A stretch of DNA of 64,000 nucleotides from positions 28,088 to 92,087 of the forward strand of contig NZ_FNZK01000020.1 of assembly GCF_900109225.1 (NCBI RefSeq), read 5' to 3'. Made by a program: the position numbers and the translations under genes. The notes below the pieces were generated by a model. It saw only the letters and a program-made list of their open reading frames with translations, had not been told where the DNA came from and did no database searches. The stretch comes from Propionispira arboris. Its GTDB lineage: Bacteria > Bacillota > Negativicutes > Selenomonadales > Selenomonadaceae. Of the stretch, positions 17,141 through 26,683 are shown piece by piece. Each line of letters opens with the position of its first letter. The first letter of the stretch is position 1.

Positions 17141-17659
17141 CTATCGATCCAATTTACGCTGCATTTTTTTTATAAAATCTCGTGCCATCGCAAAATCTGC
17201 TTCATTGGGGTGCTTTTCCGCTTCTGCCCAACGTTTTTTATTTTCTTCACTCGGTGCATGCGGATCATTTGCCGCCGTTTCAACGCGCCTAGCTAAAAGA
17301 GCTGGATTTATCCTTCCCTGGCAGGTAAATGTACCTAAAATACTACAACCTTCACCCAATAAATAAGCCGCTCTGGCCAAACTTGTCACAGCGTGTTCAC
17401 TGCCAGGCAAAGCACCATGCGTCGCAAATAAAACAACTTTTTTACCCTTCAGTTTCGGCAAAAACTCCATAGTTTTTGGATCAGGACCACCACGCGTAAG
17501 CCAATAGCCAACTATAATTACATCATATGCAGCAAAATCAACTACCTCTCCATTAAGTGGCTGCAATTTTGACCCATCTGGTAAAATTTCAAACATAGCC
17601 TCACCAACTTGTTTCGTATTCCCTGTCACCGAAGAATATACCAATAACCATTTTGTCAT
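17141..17659 (-). CDS. Flavodoxin family protein
   Basis: Small FMN-binding electron carrier of 172 aa. The phosphate-binding loop SSVTGNTKQVGEAM starts at residue 9, and the IIVGYWLTRGGPD and LFATHGALPGSEHA loops correspond to the 50s and 90s flavin loops. The C-terminal third is helical and charged. It is a single-gene unit between the nickel-type operon and feo. The redox partner is unknown. Confidence 0.8.
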   Translation of the reverse strand: MTKWLLVYSSVTGNTKQVGEAMFEILPDGSKLQPLNGEVVDFAAYDVIIVGYWLTRGGPDPKTMEFLPKLKGKKVVLFATHGALPGSEHAVTSLARAAYLLGEGCSILGTFTCQGRINPALLARRVETAANDPHAPSEENKKRWAEAEKHPNEADFAMARDFIKKMQRKLDR

Positions 17660-17755
17660 AAAAATTCGTCCTCACCTTCACTCAAATATAAACGACGATA
17701 CACATCGCTTGCAAGTATAAACCAAAAGGCAAGACAATGCTGTGATAAAAAGCAC

Positions 17756-17789
17756 AAAAAGCAGCAAATATTATAATTTGCTGCTTTTT
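17756..17789 (-). terminator. Terminator of the feo operon
   Basis: AAAAAGCAGCAAAT / ATTTGCTGCTTTTT form a 14-bp hairpin with a six-base loop and T tracts on both sides. It lies just after the FeoB-associated gene on the minus strand. Confidence 0.85.
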
Positions 17790-17806
17790 GCATTCAACCC
17801 ATATTT

Positions 17807-18004
17807 TTATTTTACAATCAGTTTTGCATCGGTCGATTGAGTTTTAGAAGAACATTGACAGCATGATGAACATCCATCACCACTAGAGCCACAGCACTCA
17901 CTTTCTCCTTTGAAAAAGCTTCTATACATTTTCCATAAACCAAACCCAAAACATCCAGCGACTATTAAGCCAATCACAAATGTAGCCAGTGTACCTGTTG
18001 ACAT
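17807..18004 (-). CDS. FeoB-associated Cys-rich membrane protein
   Basis: 65-aa protein with one N-terminal membrane helix (LATFVIGLIVAGCFGFGLW) and a Cys-rich cytoplasmic tail (ECCGSSGDGCSSCCQCSS). This is the layout of the small FeoB-associated protein family found after feoB in Firmicutes. The ATG at 18004 is preceded by AAAGGGG. An upstream in-frame extension overlapping feoB is translationally implausible. Confidence 0.85.
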   Translation of the reverse strand: MSTGTLATFVIGLIVAGCFGFGLWKMYRSFFKGESECCGSSGDGCSSCCQCSSKTQSTDAKLIVK

Positions 18005-18051
18005 AAAACCAACCCCTTTCCATTCGAAACCAAACTTCTTGATAGTGACAA

Positions 18052-19950
18052 TTAAGCAAACCCTAACAGACTGCCAATTTGATATACAAGCAAGGAAACA
18101 ACCCAAGCAGCAGCAAACGTATAGATCGCAGCAAAGGCAACCCACTTCCACTTACCCGTTTCTTTCTTGATTGTTCCCAAAGCTGTCACACAAGGTGTAT
18201 ATAACTGGGAAAATACCATGAAAGATAATGCGGACAATGCCGTAAAGGATCCCCCCATCGACCCCATGAGCTGTGAGGCTGTATCCACTGCATCTTGAGC
18301 ATCCGACGATATATCAGCTACACCATAGAGTATCCCCATCGTAGAAATAACAGCTTCTTTTGCTAAAATTCCTGTCACAATGGCAGCTCCTGATTCCCAG
18401 GCAGCGAAACCATGAAAAGCAAAGATTGTCGACATCGCCGCACCAATCGAGGCTAAAAAGCTTTCACTCATTTCCTCTGTTGGTCCATCAAAATTATAAT
18501 TACTCAAAAACCAAATTAAAACAGACATGGCAAATATAATTGTACCCGCTTTAATCAAGTACCCTTTTCCTTTATCCCATGTTTCGAGTAAAACAGTCTT
18601 CATATCCGGCATTCTGTATGGCGGAAGTTCCAATAAAAAGGTGCTTTCTTCATCTTTAAAAGTTGTAATATTTAAAACTTTAGCCATAATAATCGCCATA
18701 ACTACACCCACAAGATACATACAAAAAACAACATTTGTTGCATTGTCAGGAAAAAACATGGCGGCAAACAGAGCCATAATCGGTAATTTTGCTCCGCAAG
18801 TCAAAAATGGTGTAATCAGTATAGAAATCATACGATCTTTTTCTGAATCCAGTGCTCTGGCACCCATAATCGCCGGAACACCACAGCCAAACCCCATAAT
18901 CAGCGGCATAACACCTTTACCGGTCAAACCTGCACGACGCATGATTGGATCCATAATAAAAGCAACCCGCGCCATATAACCAGTCCCATCTAAAAAGCTT
19001 AAACAAAAAAATAGGGTAAAGATAAGTGGCACAAATGTGAGGACACTGCCCACCCCGGCAACAACACCATCAACAACCAAAGATTTAAGCCAATCTGCAA
19101 CACCTAACGACACTAAAGAATCTTCAATCCATGGTGAAATATCATCACCAATCAATCCATCAAGACCGTCAGCCAAAGGTTGGCCAATCCAAGTAAATGT
19201 AATTTCAAATACTGCATAAATCAAAAGTAATAAGAGCGGTAACGCTAGAAAACCATTGGCGAAAACACGATCGATTTTTTCTGAAGTGCTGGCTCCCACA
19301 TCCGTAGTTGTAACAGCTTGTGCCATAATTTGATCAATCAACGCATAACGAAGAGCAATAATTTCTTCTTCGACTTGTTCTTTGTTTTTGTTATTTGCCG
19401 TAAGTTCTTGCACTTTAGCAATATGATCTTCAATTATCGAGCTATTATGATAGTTACTCATTACCGTATCCGTAAATACGCCTAATAAATTTTTAATGCT
19501 TTTGCTGCTTCTGCCTACTGTTTCCACAACCGGCATACCAAACTGCTGCTCAAGAATTTTGGTATTAATTTTAAAGCCGCGCTTTTTCGCTTCATCCATC
19601 ATATTTAAATCAATAATAACGGGAATACCATATTCAAGAAATTGAATGGTTAAAAATAAATTACGAGATAAGTTCGATGCATCCACAACATCAACTACAA
19701 CATCCGGTTTTTCTTCTAATAAATAATCTATGACGATCTTTTCTTCCGGTGATCTTGCATTAATACTATACGTTCCCGGTAAATCAATAACCGAAATAGC
19801 CCGATCATTGTGTCTTACATACCCGACTTTTTTATCAACCGTAACCCCCGGCCAATTTCCTATTTTCTGTCTTGCACCTGTTAATTCATTAAAAATTGTT
19901 GATTTACCCGTGTTAGGATTACCTGTTAACGCAACGGATAGTGTTGCCAT
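18052..19950 (-). CDS. feoB: Ferrous iron transport protein B
   Basis: GTP-dependent Fe2+ importer in the inner membrane. The N-terminal G domain has G1 GNPNTGKST (residues 10-18), G3 VIDLPGTYS and G4 NMMD. Two Gate domains and about ten membrane helices follow (FVPLIFTLFFCLSFLDGTGYMARVAF; LLIMGFGCGVPAIM-like segment; GILAKEAVISTMGILYG). At 632 aa it is a compact FeoB. The ATG at 19950 is preceded by GAGGAG; the ATG at 19992 lies inside feoA. It follows feoA by 31 nt. Confidence 0.95.
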   Translation of the reverse strand: MATLSVALTGNPNTGKSTIFNELTGARQKIGNWPGVTVDKKVGYVRHNDRAISVIDLPGTYSINARSPEEKIVIDYLLEEKPDVVVDVVDASNLSRNLFLTIQFLEYGIPVIIDLNMMDEAKKRGFKINTKILEQQFGMPVVETVGRSSKSIKNLLGVFTDTVMSNYHNSSIIEDHIAKVQELTANNKNKEQVEEEIIALRYALIDQIMAQAVTTTDVGASTSEKIDRVFANGFLALPLLLLLIYAVFEITFTWIGQPLADGLDGLIGDDISPWIEDSLVSLGVADWLKSLVVDGVVAGVGSVLTFVPLIFTLFFCLSFLDGTGYMARVAFIMDPIMRRAGLTGKGVMPLIMGFGCGVPAIMGARALDSEKDRMISILITPFLTCGAKLPIMALFAAMFFPDNATNVVFCMYLVGVVMAIIMAKVLNITTFKDEESTFLLELPPYRMPDMKTVLLETWDKGKGYLIKAGTIIFAMSVLIWFLSNYNFDGPTEEMSESFLASIGAAMSTIFAFHGFAAWESGAAIVTGILAKEAVISTMGILYGVADISSDAQDAVDTASQLMGSMGGSFTALSALSFMVFSQLYTPCVTALGTIKKETGKWKWVAFAAIYTFAAAWVVSLLVYQIGSLLGFA

Positions 19951-19981
19951 TCGCACCCACTCCTCATGTTTTGATTTTTTA

Positions 19982-20203
19982 TTACAAAGCACTTACTTGA
20001 ATTTTTTCTGCATCGGCAAGCCGCAGCGATAAATTATAAGACCGAATCGATATAGCCATCGGATCACCCAAGGGAGCCGACGGTAATATTTTAACCGTAG
20101 TTCCTTTTATTAAGCCCATACTCATCAGTCTCTGTTTTAAGGATGAGTGTTCTAAACTCTCTATTTTCACCGTCATACCCGGTGTGGCATCTTTTAATGT
20201 CAT
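19982..20203 (-). CDS. feoA: Ferrous iron transport protein A
   Basis: 73-aa SH3-like cytoplasmic protein required for FeoB function. LKQRLMSMGLIKGTTVKIL and APLGDPMAISIRSYNLSLRLADAEKI are the standard FeoA signatures. The ATG at 20203 has GGAGG nine bases upstream. First gene of the Fur-boxed feo operon. Confidence 0.93.
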   Translation of the reverse strand: MTLKDATPGMTVKIESLEHSSLKQRLMSMGLIKGTTVKILPSAPLGDPMAISIRSYNLSLRLADAEKIQVSAL

Positions 20204-20223
20204 TTTTCTAGCCTCCATTTAAG

Positions 20224-20308
20224 TGATAATGATTATGATAGCCTTTATCATGTAATTAATATTAAAACGAATCGGCTTTTTTGTCAAGTCAATTGATAAA
20301 GATTTTCA
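20224..20308 (-). promoter_or_regulatory. feo promoter flanked by two Fur boxes
   Basis: The minus strand has TTGACA (20287-20282), a 17-nt spacer and TAATAT (20264-20259). A 7-1-7 Fur box reading TGATAATGATTATGA on the plus strand lies at 20224-20238, downstream of the start site. A second, TGATAAAGATTTTCA, lies at 20294-20308 immediately upstream of the -35. Iron repression of feo through Fur is the standard expectation. Confidence 0.82.
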
Positions 20309-20318
20309 ATCATTTGCA

Positions 20319-20379
20319 AAAAAAGCAAAGATTTAGTAAAATACTGCTTTTAAAGTACTCCACTAAATCTTTGCTTTTT
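20319..20379 (-). terminator. Terminator of the cobI-fecBCD operon
   Basis: AAAAGCAAAGATTTAGT and ACTAAATCTTTGCTTTT form a perfect 17-bp stem with a 24-nt loop and T/A-rich ends, just after the ATPase gene on the minus strand. Confidence 0.85.
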
Positions 20380-20414
20380 AGAATTTTTTTCAAAAGAAGC
20401 CATTAATTTTCACT

Positions 20415-21197
20415 TTATTTCACTAAAGAAATCGGCACTAAAACCTTGTTTCCGTCACGATTGATAAAAAAATCAGCTGTAACACCAAAAACCTTTTCCA
20501 ACAGGTTCGCGCTTACTATTTTTTGCGGAGAACCTTGCGCAAAAACACTTTGGTTTTTGATAACTACAAGATCATTCGCATACTGCAGTGCCTGATTCAT
20601 ATCATGCAGAACCATGATAATGGTAATATTATATTTTTGCGTCAAACGATCGATAATCTGCATCACTTCAAGTTGATGGGCGATATCCAGATATGTCGTT
20701 GGTTCATCTAAAAGCAAAACTTTTGGTTTTTGTGCTAAAGCCATAGCAATCCAGGTTCGCTGCCGTTCTCCACCCGATAAGGTTGTTACGAACCGATTTT
20801 TAAATTCCTCTATTTGAGTCTGCTGCATAGCCCATTTGACACATTGCTGATCTTCCTTGTCATTTCTAGAAAACCACCGTTGATAAGGGAAGCGACCATA
20901 TTGAACCAGCTCTCCTACCGTCAAATCAGCTGGTACTGACGGATCCTGCGGTAAAATCGCCAGATTGCGCGCCAAATTTTTTTTGCTAAAATCTTTAATA
21001 TCCTTATTTTCAAATAAAACCTGTCCGGTAATATTGTTATTAAGTCCGGACAATGCCTTTAAAAGGGTCGATTTACCAGAGCCGTTCGGCCCGATAATAG
21101 CAGTTGTCTTACCTGTCAAAAAAGAGAGATTGATCTTTGTTAAAATATCTTTATTTTGGATTTTAATTGTTAAATCTCGCGTTTGCATAATCCCCAT
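20415..21197 (-). CDS. ABC transporter ATP-binding protein, FecE/BtuD-type
   Basis: 260-aa ATPase of the second corrinoid/siderophore-class importer. Walker A GPNGSGKST near residue 37, LPQDPSVPADLTVGELVQYGRFPYQ (Q-loop region typical of FecE), signature LSGGERQRTW, Walker B LLLDEPTTYLD and switch His VLHDMNQA are intact. It shares one base with the permease stop codon (start 21197). Riboswitch control points to a corrinoid, cobinamide or cobalt-chelate substrate. Confidence 0.88.
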   Translation of the reverse strand: MGIMQTRDLTIKIQNKDILTKINLSFLTGKTTAIIGPNGSGKSTLLKALSGLNNNITGQVLFENKDIKDFSKKNLARNLAILPQDPSVPADLTVGELVQYGRFPYQRWFSRNDKEDQQCVKWAMQQTQIEEFKNRFVTTLSGGERQRTWIAMALAQKPKVLLLDEPTTYLDIAHQLEVMQIIDRLTQKYNITIIMVLHDMNQALQYANDLVVIKNQSVFAQGSPQKIVSANLLEKVFGVTADFFINRDGNKVLVPISLVK

Positions 21198-22222
21198 TAG
21201 AGTTCCCTCCGCAGTAAAAACAGAAAAAATGGAGCACCAATAAAAGCCATTATAATGCCAACCGGTAACTCAATCGGGGCAAAAGCAATACGGGCAAACG
21301 TATCACTGATTGTCACAACGCTCATTCCAAGTAGAGCTGCCGCTGGCAATAAAAATCGATAATCTGTGCCAATAATGAGGCGCGCGGCGTGCGGTACAAT
21401 GAGTCCTACAAAACCTAAAAGACCAACCACCGCTACAGCGCTTGCTGCCAAAAGTGCCGCAACTGCCGTCATCACAATACGGGTCAGTTCCACATGCAGC
21501 CCTAAACCTTTTGCAAGTTCATCGCCTAATTGTAAAACATTAAGCTGCCGTGAACCTAAAAAGGCAAAAATCATACCGGCAATCGCGTAGGGCAAAATGA
21601 TTTCGACATGCGGCCAGCTGCGGGCGGAAAGTCCGCCGACAAGCCACATTAAAGCACCACTTACGCGATCACTATAAAAAATCATCAAGGCAGAAATACC
21701 CGAACCTAAAAAGGCTGACACAGCCACACCAGCCAAAATGACTCGTATGGGACGAATCCCGCCTTTCCAAGCTAAAATATAGATGCAGACTGCCGCTCCC
21801 ATCGCACCAACAAAAGCGGCTGGTGTAATGAGATATTCCATATGCGGATATAGTATCATGATAAGAACACCCGTAAGCCCTGCACCAGATGAGATTCCAA
21901 TAATATGCGGATCTGCTAAAGGATTTTTCATTACAGCTTGTAATATGGCCCCCGATAATGATAAATTCATCCCGACCAAAGATGCTACAATCGTTCTCGG
22001 CAGGCGAATATTCCAGATAATCTGATCATGTATCCCCACACTTTGTCCAAATAAGGCTTGTAGAATTTCCTGCCAGGAAATAGCAACGGAGCCCAGCATG
22101 AGGCTAAGTACCACGGCACCGACAGCAAAAAGGGCAAATACCACTAAAACGAGTATTCGCCACATATTTATGCTCATGCCAAATTTTCTATTTTTTTCTT
22201 TGCCACTTTTCTTATTTTGCAT
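21197..22222 (-). CDS. FecCD-type ABC transporter permease
   Basis: 341-aa permease with a Lys-rich N-terminus and FecCD signatures: NIRLPRTIVASLVGMNLSLSGAILQAVMKNPLADP and LLGFVGLIVPHAARLIIGTDYR. The ATG at 22222 follows AGAGG and overlaps the binding-protein stop by 11 nt; the longer frame from 22285 would overlap it by 74 nt and is less likely. Confidence 0.88.
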   Translation of the reverse strand: MQNKKSGKEKNRKFGMSINMWRILVLVVFALFAVGAVVLSLMLGSVAISWQEILQALFGQSVGIHDQIIWNIRLPRTIVASLVGMNLSLSGAILQAVMKNPLADPHIIGISSGAGLTGVLIMILYPHMEYLITPAAFVGAMGAAVCIYILAWKGGIRPIRVILAGVAVSAFLGSGISALMIFYSDRVSGALMWLVGGLSARSWPHVEIILPYAIAGMIFAFLGSRQLNVLQLGDELAKGLGLHVELTRIVMTAVAALLAASAVAVVGLLGFVGLIVPHAARLIIGTDYRFLLPAAALLGMSVVTISDTFARIAFAPIELPVGIIMAFIGAPFFLFLLRREL

Positions 22223-23168
22223 CTTTAAATACCTCTGGGTAAACCAATTTTGCCATAGTCTCAACAGCGTTTGGATAATCAACACCTGGGTTTAACAAGA
22301 ACAAATTTTGTGGTAAAAAGTAAAGTTGTTTATTTTTTACCGCTCGTAATGAACTCCATGCCGGATTGTTTTCAACATTAGCAGACATGCTTTTTTTGAT
22401 TTCATCCATTTTACCCATACTGGTAACAAAAATAATATCTGGATCTTGCTCAACTAATGTTTCCAAACTATAAGGCGTAGCATCCGGGTCTTTTTCTAAC
22501 GGCTGCCCCGTTGCTGCTACATTCATAAACCCTAATGATTTTGCAATACTGCCCGCAATACTACCGTCCAGTTCCACGGTTACATTTTGCGCTGTACTAT
22601 GTAAAATAGCCACTTTTTTATGTTCAGATGGCATTTTCGCCTTAATAGCTTCCACCGAATCATCCATTGATTTTATTAAATCGTCACCTTTTTGTACTTC
22701 TCCTGTAATCGAAGCAAAAAGTTTAATTTTCGCTTTAACATCTTCATATGTTTTCATTTGCAATACAATCACAGGAATATGATTGCTCTCTAAAATCGGC
22801 ACAAACTTATCATTAACGCCTTTAAAGGCAATTACCAGATCTGGCTGTAACGCAATCACTTTTTCGATATTAACTTGATAAAATGCACCAACTTCTTCAA
22901 TCGGTTCAGCAAATTCTGGAACCCCGGTTTTGGAGCTCACCCGACCAACAATATTAGCCTTAACAGCCCCCAATGGTTCAAGAAAAGAAGTTGATAATGC
23001 TACAATACGTTCTGGTTTCTTAGTAAGAACCACAGTCCGGTTTACATCATCTTGGATCGTCAGATATTGTGCTGAAGCTTCTGGCGATGTCTTAGTTGAC
23101 GTACAAGCCGCTGCCAGTAAACAAACACACAAGCTCAATAAAACCATTAACCATTTATATTTTGACAT
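22212..23168 (-). CDS. ABC transporter substrate-binding lipoprotein, BtuF/FecB-type
   Basis: 318-aa periplasmic binding protein with lipobox LLAAACTS. The class III start LTIQDDVNRTVVLTKKPERIVAL and the two-lobe pattern (IEKVIALQPDLVIAFKG; LVEQDPDIIFVTSMG) are present. It sits between cobI and the permease gene in the riboswitch-controlled operon, so a corrinoid-type ligand is inferred. Confidence 0.87.
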   Translation of the reverse strand: MSKYKWLMVLLSLCVCLLAAACTSTKTSPEASAQYLTIQDDVNRTVVLTKKPERIVALSTSFLEPLGAVKANIVGRVSSKTGVPEFAEPIEEVGAFYQVNIEKVIALQPDLVIAFKGVNDKFVPILESNHIPVIVLQMKTYEDVKAKIKLFASITGEVQKGDDLIKSMDDSVEAIKAKMPSEHKKVAILHSTAQNVTVELDGSIAGSIAKSLGFMNVAATGQPLEKDPDATPYSLETLVEQDPDIIFVTSMGKMDEIKKSMSANVENNPAWSSLRAVKNKQLYFLPQNLFLLNPGVDYPNAVETMAKLVYPEVFKDAK

Positions 23169-23192
23169 GCTTTTACCTCACCATAAATTTTT

Positions 23193-23891
23193 CTATTTGC
23201 GTCTTGCCAAAATCGTTGAAAGATAATTAACTTTTTTATCTTTTTCGGCTACAAGATCACTGATTCTGACTTCATCCGGCAAACCGCAGCGACTAAGCAT
23301 AACAGCATTATCAATCATTTCATTTTCAACTAAAGTGTCGACAATCGAAGAAAAATTCTTATATACTTTCATCAAAACTACATTATCGGTTACAGCCATA
23401 ACTTGTTTAATTTTTTCTGGATCAGCTGTAGCGGGAATTACACTTAATATATCATTTCCCTCAACTAATGGATACCCAAGTTTACTGCCGATTGCACAAA
23501 AAGCTGGAATACCCGGTATCGTCTCAATAGGGAATCCTTCATGTTCAAGCAAACGATATACATAAATATACGTACTATAAAACATCGGATCACCCAATGT
23601 TAAAAATGCAATTTTTTTGCCAGCTTTTAAAAGCGCGAGAATTTCGTTTTTATTGGTCTCCCAAGCTGCTGTTGACTCTTCAAACTTCACTACCATCGGA
23701 AAAACCTGATAAACGATTTCAATATCTTTTTTTAGATAAGGACGCGCAATCGATAAAGCAACGCTGCCATCTTTCTTCTCCGTTTTCGGGGCAATAATAA
23801 TATCGACTTCCTTCATAATATTGATTGCCTTGACTGTTAATAGTTCCGGATCTCCCGGACCAACACCTATACCATAAAAAATGCCCGACAT
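23193..23891 (-). CDS. cobI: Precorrin-2/cobalt-factor-II C20-methyltransferase
   Basis: Corrin-ring SAM methyltransferase acting directly after the cobaltochelatase step. In the anaerobic route the gene is usually called cbiL. The 232 aa start with the tetrapyrrole-methylase motif YGIGVGPGDPELLTVKA; TLGDPMFYSTYIYVYRLL and IETIPGIPAFCAIGSKLGYPLVEGND are the next family blocks. It is the first gene after the fourth cobalamin riboswitch and precedes a corrinoid-class ABC transporter. Confidence 0.92.
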   Translation of the reverse strand: MSGIFYGIGVGPGDPELLTVKAINIMKEVDIIIAPKTEKKDGSVALSIARPYLKKDIEIVYQVFPMVVKFEESTAAWETNKNEILALLKAGKKIAFLTLGDPMFYSTYIYVYRLLEHEGFPIETIPGIPAFCAIGSKLGYPLVEGNDILSVIPATADPEKIKQVMAVTDNVVLMKVYKNFSSIVDTLVENEMIDNAVMLSRCGLPDEVRISDLVAEKDKKVNYLSTILARRK

Positions 23892-23982
23892 AACGTCCTC
23901 CTAAAATATAAAGCATATGTAAATATACTTCGTTTTATTATACAAAATCAACTGCATGATTTATAAATTCATGCAAAAAAAC

Positions 23983-24009
23983 GAGCCTTTTTCGCGAAGA
24001 AAAAGGCTC
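23983..24009 (-). terminator. Riboswitch-linked terminator before cobI
   Basis: GAGCCTTTTTC / GAAGAAAAAGGCTC folds into a strong hairpin; on the minus strand it is followed by CGTTTTTTTG. It lies about 20 nt after the aptamer. Confidence 0.85.
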
Positions 24010-24030
24010 ACCTAATATAATCAATGAACA

Positions 24031-24232
24031 AAATCCCCTCCCCATCTCTCGCGGGTACAACGGTGATCGCTAAACAGGCAGTTCTCCTGACTTTGGATCA
24101 TCACGACTTCAAGCCTTCCCAAAACAATTTGTTTCAGTGACATTTTATGAAGCTATTCCCCATTACAGTGGCGGGACCGCGTTGGCATTAAACCAAACTT
24201 CCCTATTAAGCCCTCACGGGCACCTGTTCCAA
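24031..24232 (-). ncRNA. Cobalamin riboswitch (cobI operon)
   Basis: The minus strand carries AATAGGGAA, GCGGTCCCGCCACTGTAA, GTCACTG, GGGAAGGC and a B12-box variant GTCAGGAGAACTGCC in order. It has its own promoter (24275-24303) and terminator. It is more diverged from the other three, which resemble each other closely. Confidence 0.92.
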
Positions 24233-24274
24233 TACAATATAATTGTCTGTAAACATTGAATCATTTACTCGTTT

Positions 24275-24303
24275 ATAGTACACCGATTTGAGAAATGTGT
24301 CAA
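24275..24303 (-). promoter_or_regulatory. Sigma-70 promoter of the cobI operon
   Basis: TTGACA (24303-24298), a 17-nt spacer and TACTAT (24280-24275) on the minus strand, about 45 nt before the aptamer, matching the spacing of the promoters at 1329-1357 and 10491-10519. Confidence 0.8.
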
Positions 24304-24357
24304 TAAAAAAAGAGATTTGTATGTTATATAGGAATAATCAAATTTTATGCATAAGCA

Positions 24358-26322
24358 TTAATGAATCGAAAATTTATTGATTTCTTCTCTAAGTTCTACA
24401 GCCATTTGTGCTAATGCTCCAGCTGCCGTTTTAATTTCCTGTACGGATGCTCCTTGGGATTCATTCTTTGAAGCAATTTGTTCAATCCCATCAACATTTG
24501 TATGAAGGAAGGTCGATATATCCTGTACAGCTTTTTCCATTTTCACACTGCCTGTTTTTTGTTTTATTGCCAGTTGTAAAATATGGTTAACTTGTTCATT
24601 CAAGCTTTCCACCGATGCATAAATTTCTTTAAATGCATCACCAGCTTGACGAACCGACAAAACTCCTTTATCAACTTCTGAGCGACTTTTTTCCATGGTA
24701 ACTACCGCTGTTAATGTTTCCTGTTTCACTTCGTTAATAATGGTCGCAATTTCATTGGCAGCAAGTTCTGATTGCGCCGCCAGCTTACTTACTTCTTCCG
24801 CAACGACTGAGAACCCTCTACCGTGTTCACCAGCTCTGGCTGCTTCAATAGCCGCATTGAGTGCCAACAAATTAGTCTGCCCGGCAATACCGGCAATCGT
24901 ATCGACAATCTGTCCAATTTTTTTTGATTTTTCTCCAAGTGAATCAATAACTTGTGCCGTTGCATTCACGTCGGTTTGAATATGAGTAATCTTATCAATC
25001 GCATCTTCCGACTGGCGGGCACCATGGCTCGCGGTCTCTTTGCTGCTGGTCGCTGATCTTACTACTTCTTCAGCTGAAAGCACTGACGCTTCAATGTGCC
25101 CGACAATTTCTTGAATGACAGCAACCGATTGTTCAGATATCAGCACTTTTTCTTTTGTGTCTGTCACAACACGGTTTACAGTCGTTAATACATCATCACT
25201 CAGATGTCCCACCGAATCAATGGAGGCCGACAATTCTTCTGATGAGGCGGATACCGTTTCAGAAGCTTCCGATGTTTTTAGAATCAGTGTCTTAAGATGC
25301 TTAACCATTAAATTAAACTGCGCTGTAAGTTCATTGATTTCAGTTGCACCCTGTATTTCGATGGCATGCGATAAATCGCCCTGTGAAATTCGTTTTGCCG
25401 CTTCCATTAAAGAATGAATCGGATCAACAATTCCTTTCGCCACCCGAAAAGCAACAAATATACTAATCAGTACAGCTAAAATTAAAATCACCAACATCAC
25501 TAAAGCATTTTTTAATGCTGCTTCGTATACTTCACGCGTTGGTTCATAGGTAATAACACCCCAATGATAGGATTCAACTGGTGCATATGTAATCAAACTG
25601 TCGATCCCAGTCGTAGACTGTCCTTCAGCCGATCCCGCTGTTCCGGCAATAACTTTGCTGACATAATCATATTTAGAAAAATTTTCTTTATTTTCTATTT
25701 TATCTTTATCCGGATGTGCCATAACTGTACCTTTATCATCAACGATATCCATATAGCCAGCCGCACCTATTTTGGTATTATCCGTAATATCCCATAAAGA
25801 TTTAAGCGATACGTCCGATGCCACAACACCAATAACGTTGCCCGTATTATTAAGGATTGGCGCCGCCATCGTTACGCAAAGGCCTTTTGTACTAGCTGAG
25901 ATGTATGCAGGTGTCGCAAAAGACTTGCCTTGCATCGCTGCCTGAAAATAATCACGATCCGCACGATTGCTATTGCTGCCGCTTGTTCTGGCAATTTGCT
26001 GCCCAGATGCATCCAAAACGGCAATCAATTCAAACTGAGAATTTTTCTTTTGAATATCCACCAATGCCTGTTTTAATGTCGCAGAATCCATACTCTGTGC
26101 CATTGGCATCGCTGCCACCGCGGCGTTTACGCCTTCTGCATTATCCATTGAACGCTTAATGCCCGCAGCAATTTCTCGGTTTAAATTTAAATTTGCTGTC
26201 AGTGTGCTTTCACGCAAATTTGTCATACTCACATACCCGTTGATAATCGTTCCAGCCAATACAGGAATACAAGCAAATAAGGCTAAAAGTACAATCAATC
26301 TTGTTTTTAAACTACCTTGCAA
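24358..26322 (-). CDS. Methyl-accepting chemotaxis protein with dCache sensor
   Basis: 654-aa membrane receptor. A transmembrane helix at the N-terminus (LIVLLALFACIPVLAGTII), a periplasmic Cache-type sensor (about residues 35-270, including FATPAYISASTKGLCVTMAAPIL), a second helix (ALVMLVILILAVLISIFVAF), a HAMP domain (IVDPIHSLMEAAKRISQGDLS) and a signalling hairpin with the conserved tip [36 protein letters not shown]. Ligand unknown; Cache domains often bind amino or organic acids. Single-gene unit just upstream of the fourth riboswitch. Confidence 0.93.
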   Translation of the reverse strand: MQGSLKTRLIVLLALFACIPVLAGTIINGYVSMTNLRESTLTANLNLNREIAAGIKRSMDNAEGVNAAVAAMPMAQSMDSATLKQALVDIQKKNSQFELIAVLDASGQQIARTSGSNSNRADRDYFQAAMQGKSFATPAYISASTKGLCVTMAAPILNNTGNVIGVVASDVSLKSLWDITDNTKIGAAGYMDIVDDKGTVMAHPDKDKIENKENFSKYDYVSKVIAGTAGSAEGQSTTGIDSLITYAPVESYHWGVITYEPTREVYEAALKNALVMLVILILAVLISIFVAFRVAKGIVDPIHSLMEAAKRISQGDLSHAIEIQGATEINELTAQFNLMVKHLKTLILKTSEASETVSASSEELSASIDSVGHLSDDVLTTVNRVVTDTKEKVLISEQSVAVIQEIVGHIEASVLSAEEVVRSATSSKETASHGARQSEDAIDKITHIQTDVNATAQVIDSLGEKSKKIGQIVDTIAGIAGQTNLLALNAAIEAARAGEHGRGFSVVAEEVSKLAAQSELAANEIATIINEVKQETLTAVVTMEKSRSEVDKGVLSVRQAGDAFKEIYASVESLNEQVNHILQLAIKQKTGSVKMEKAVQDISTFLHTNVDGIEQIASKNESQGASVQEIKTAAGALAQMAVELREEINKFSIH

Positions 26323-26683
26323 AGTTTTCTCCTCCTAGTTGAATCTTAAGAATATAATACTATGATGTACAAGCTCAATATACTAATAGGTCTATAGAAT
26401 CCGACAAGAAACTAAGTAAAAGTTTTCTGACTATTTTAATATAATATCTTATCATTAATACAAAATATGATTAATACATGTAATAAATATAGTATAGGTC
26501 ACAAAAATCAGCCGCTTGTTTCTTGGCTTTCGTACATATAGATGTATTTCTATTTTGCTGGAATAATGAATTTTCAAGGACAATAAATTCATCAATACAC
26601 CCTAATAAGTATACCACTAATTCAAAAAAATTTCACATTTCAAGTTGTTTCGTTATGCATCGAAAGAATCGACTGGTATTCCA
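26323..26683. other. Intergenic stretch, nothing recognised
   Basis: AT-rich spacer of about 360 nt between the cytoplasmic cbiK stop and the chemotaxis gene start. I see no open reading frame, strong hairpin or repeat. It presumably holds the chemotaxis-gene promoter. Confidence 0.5.
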
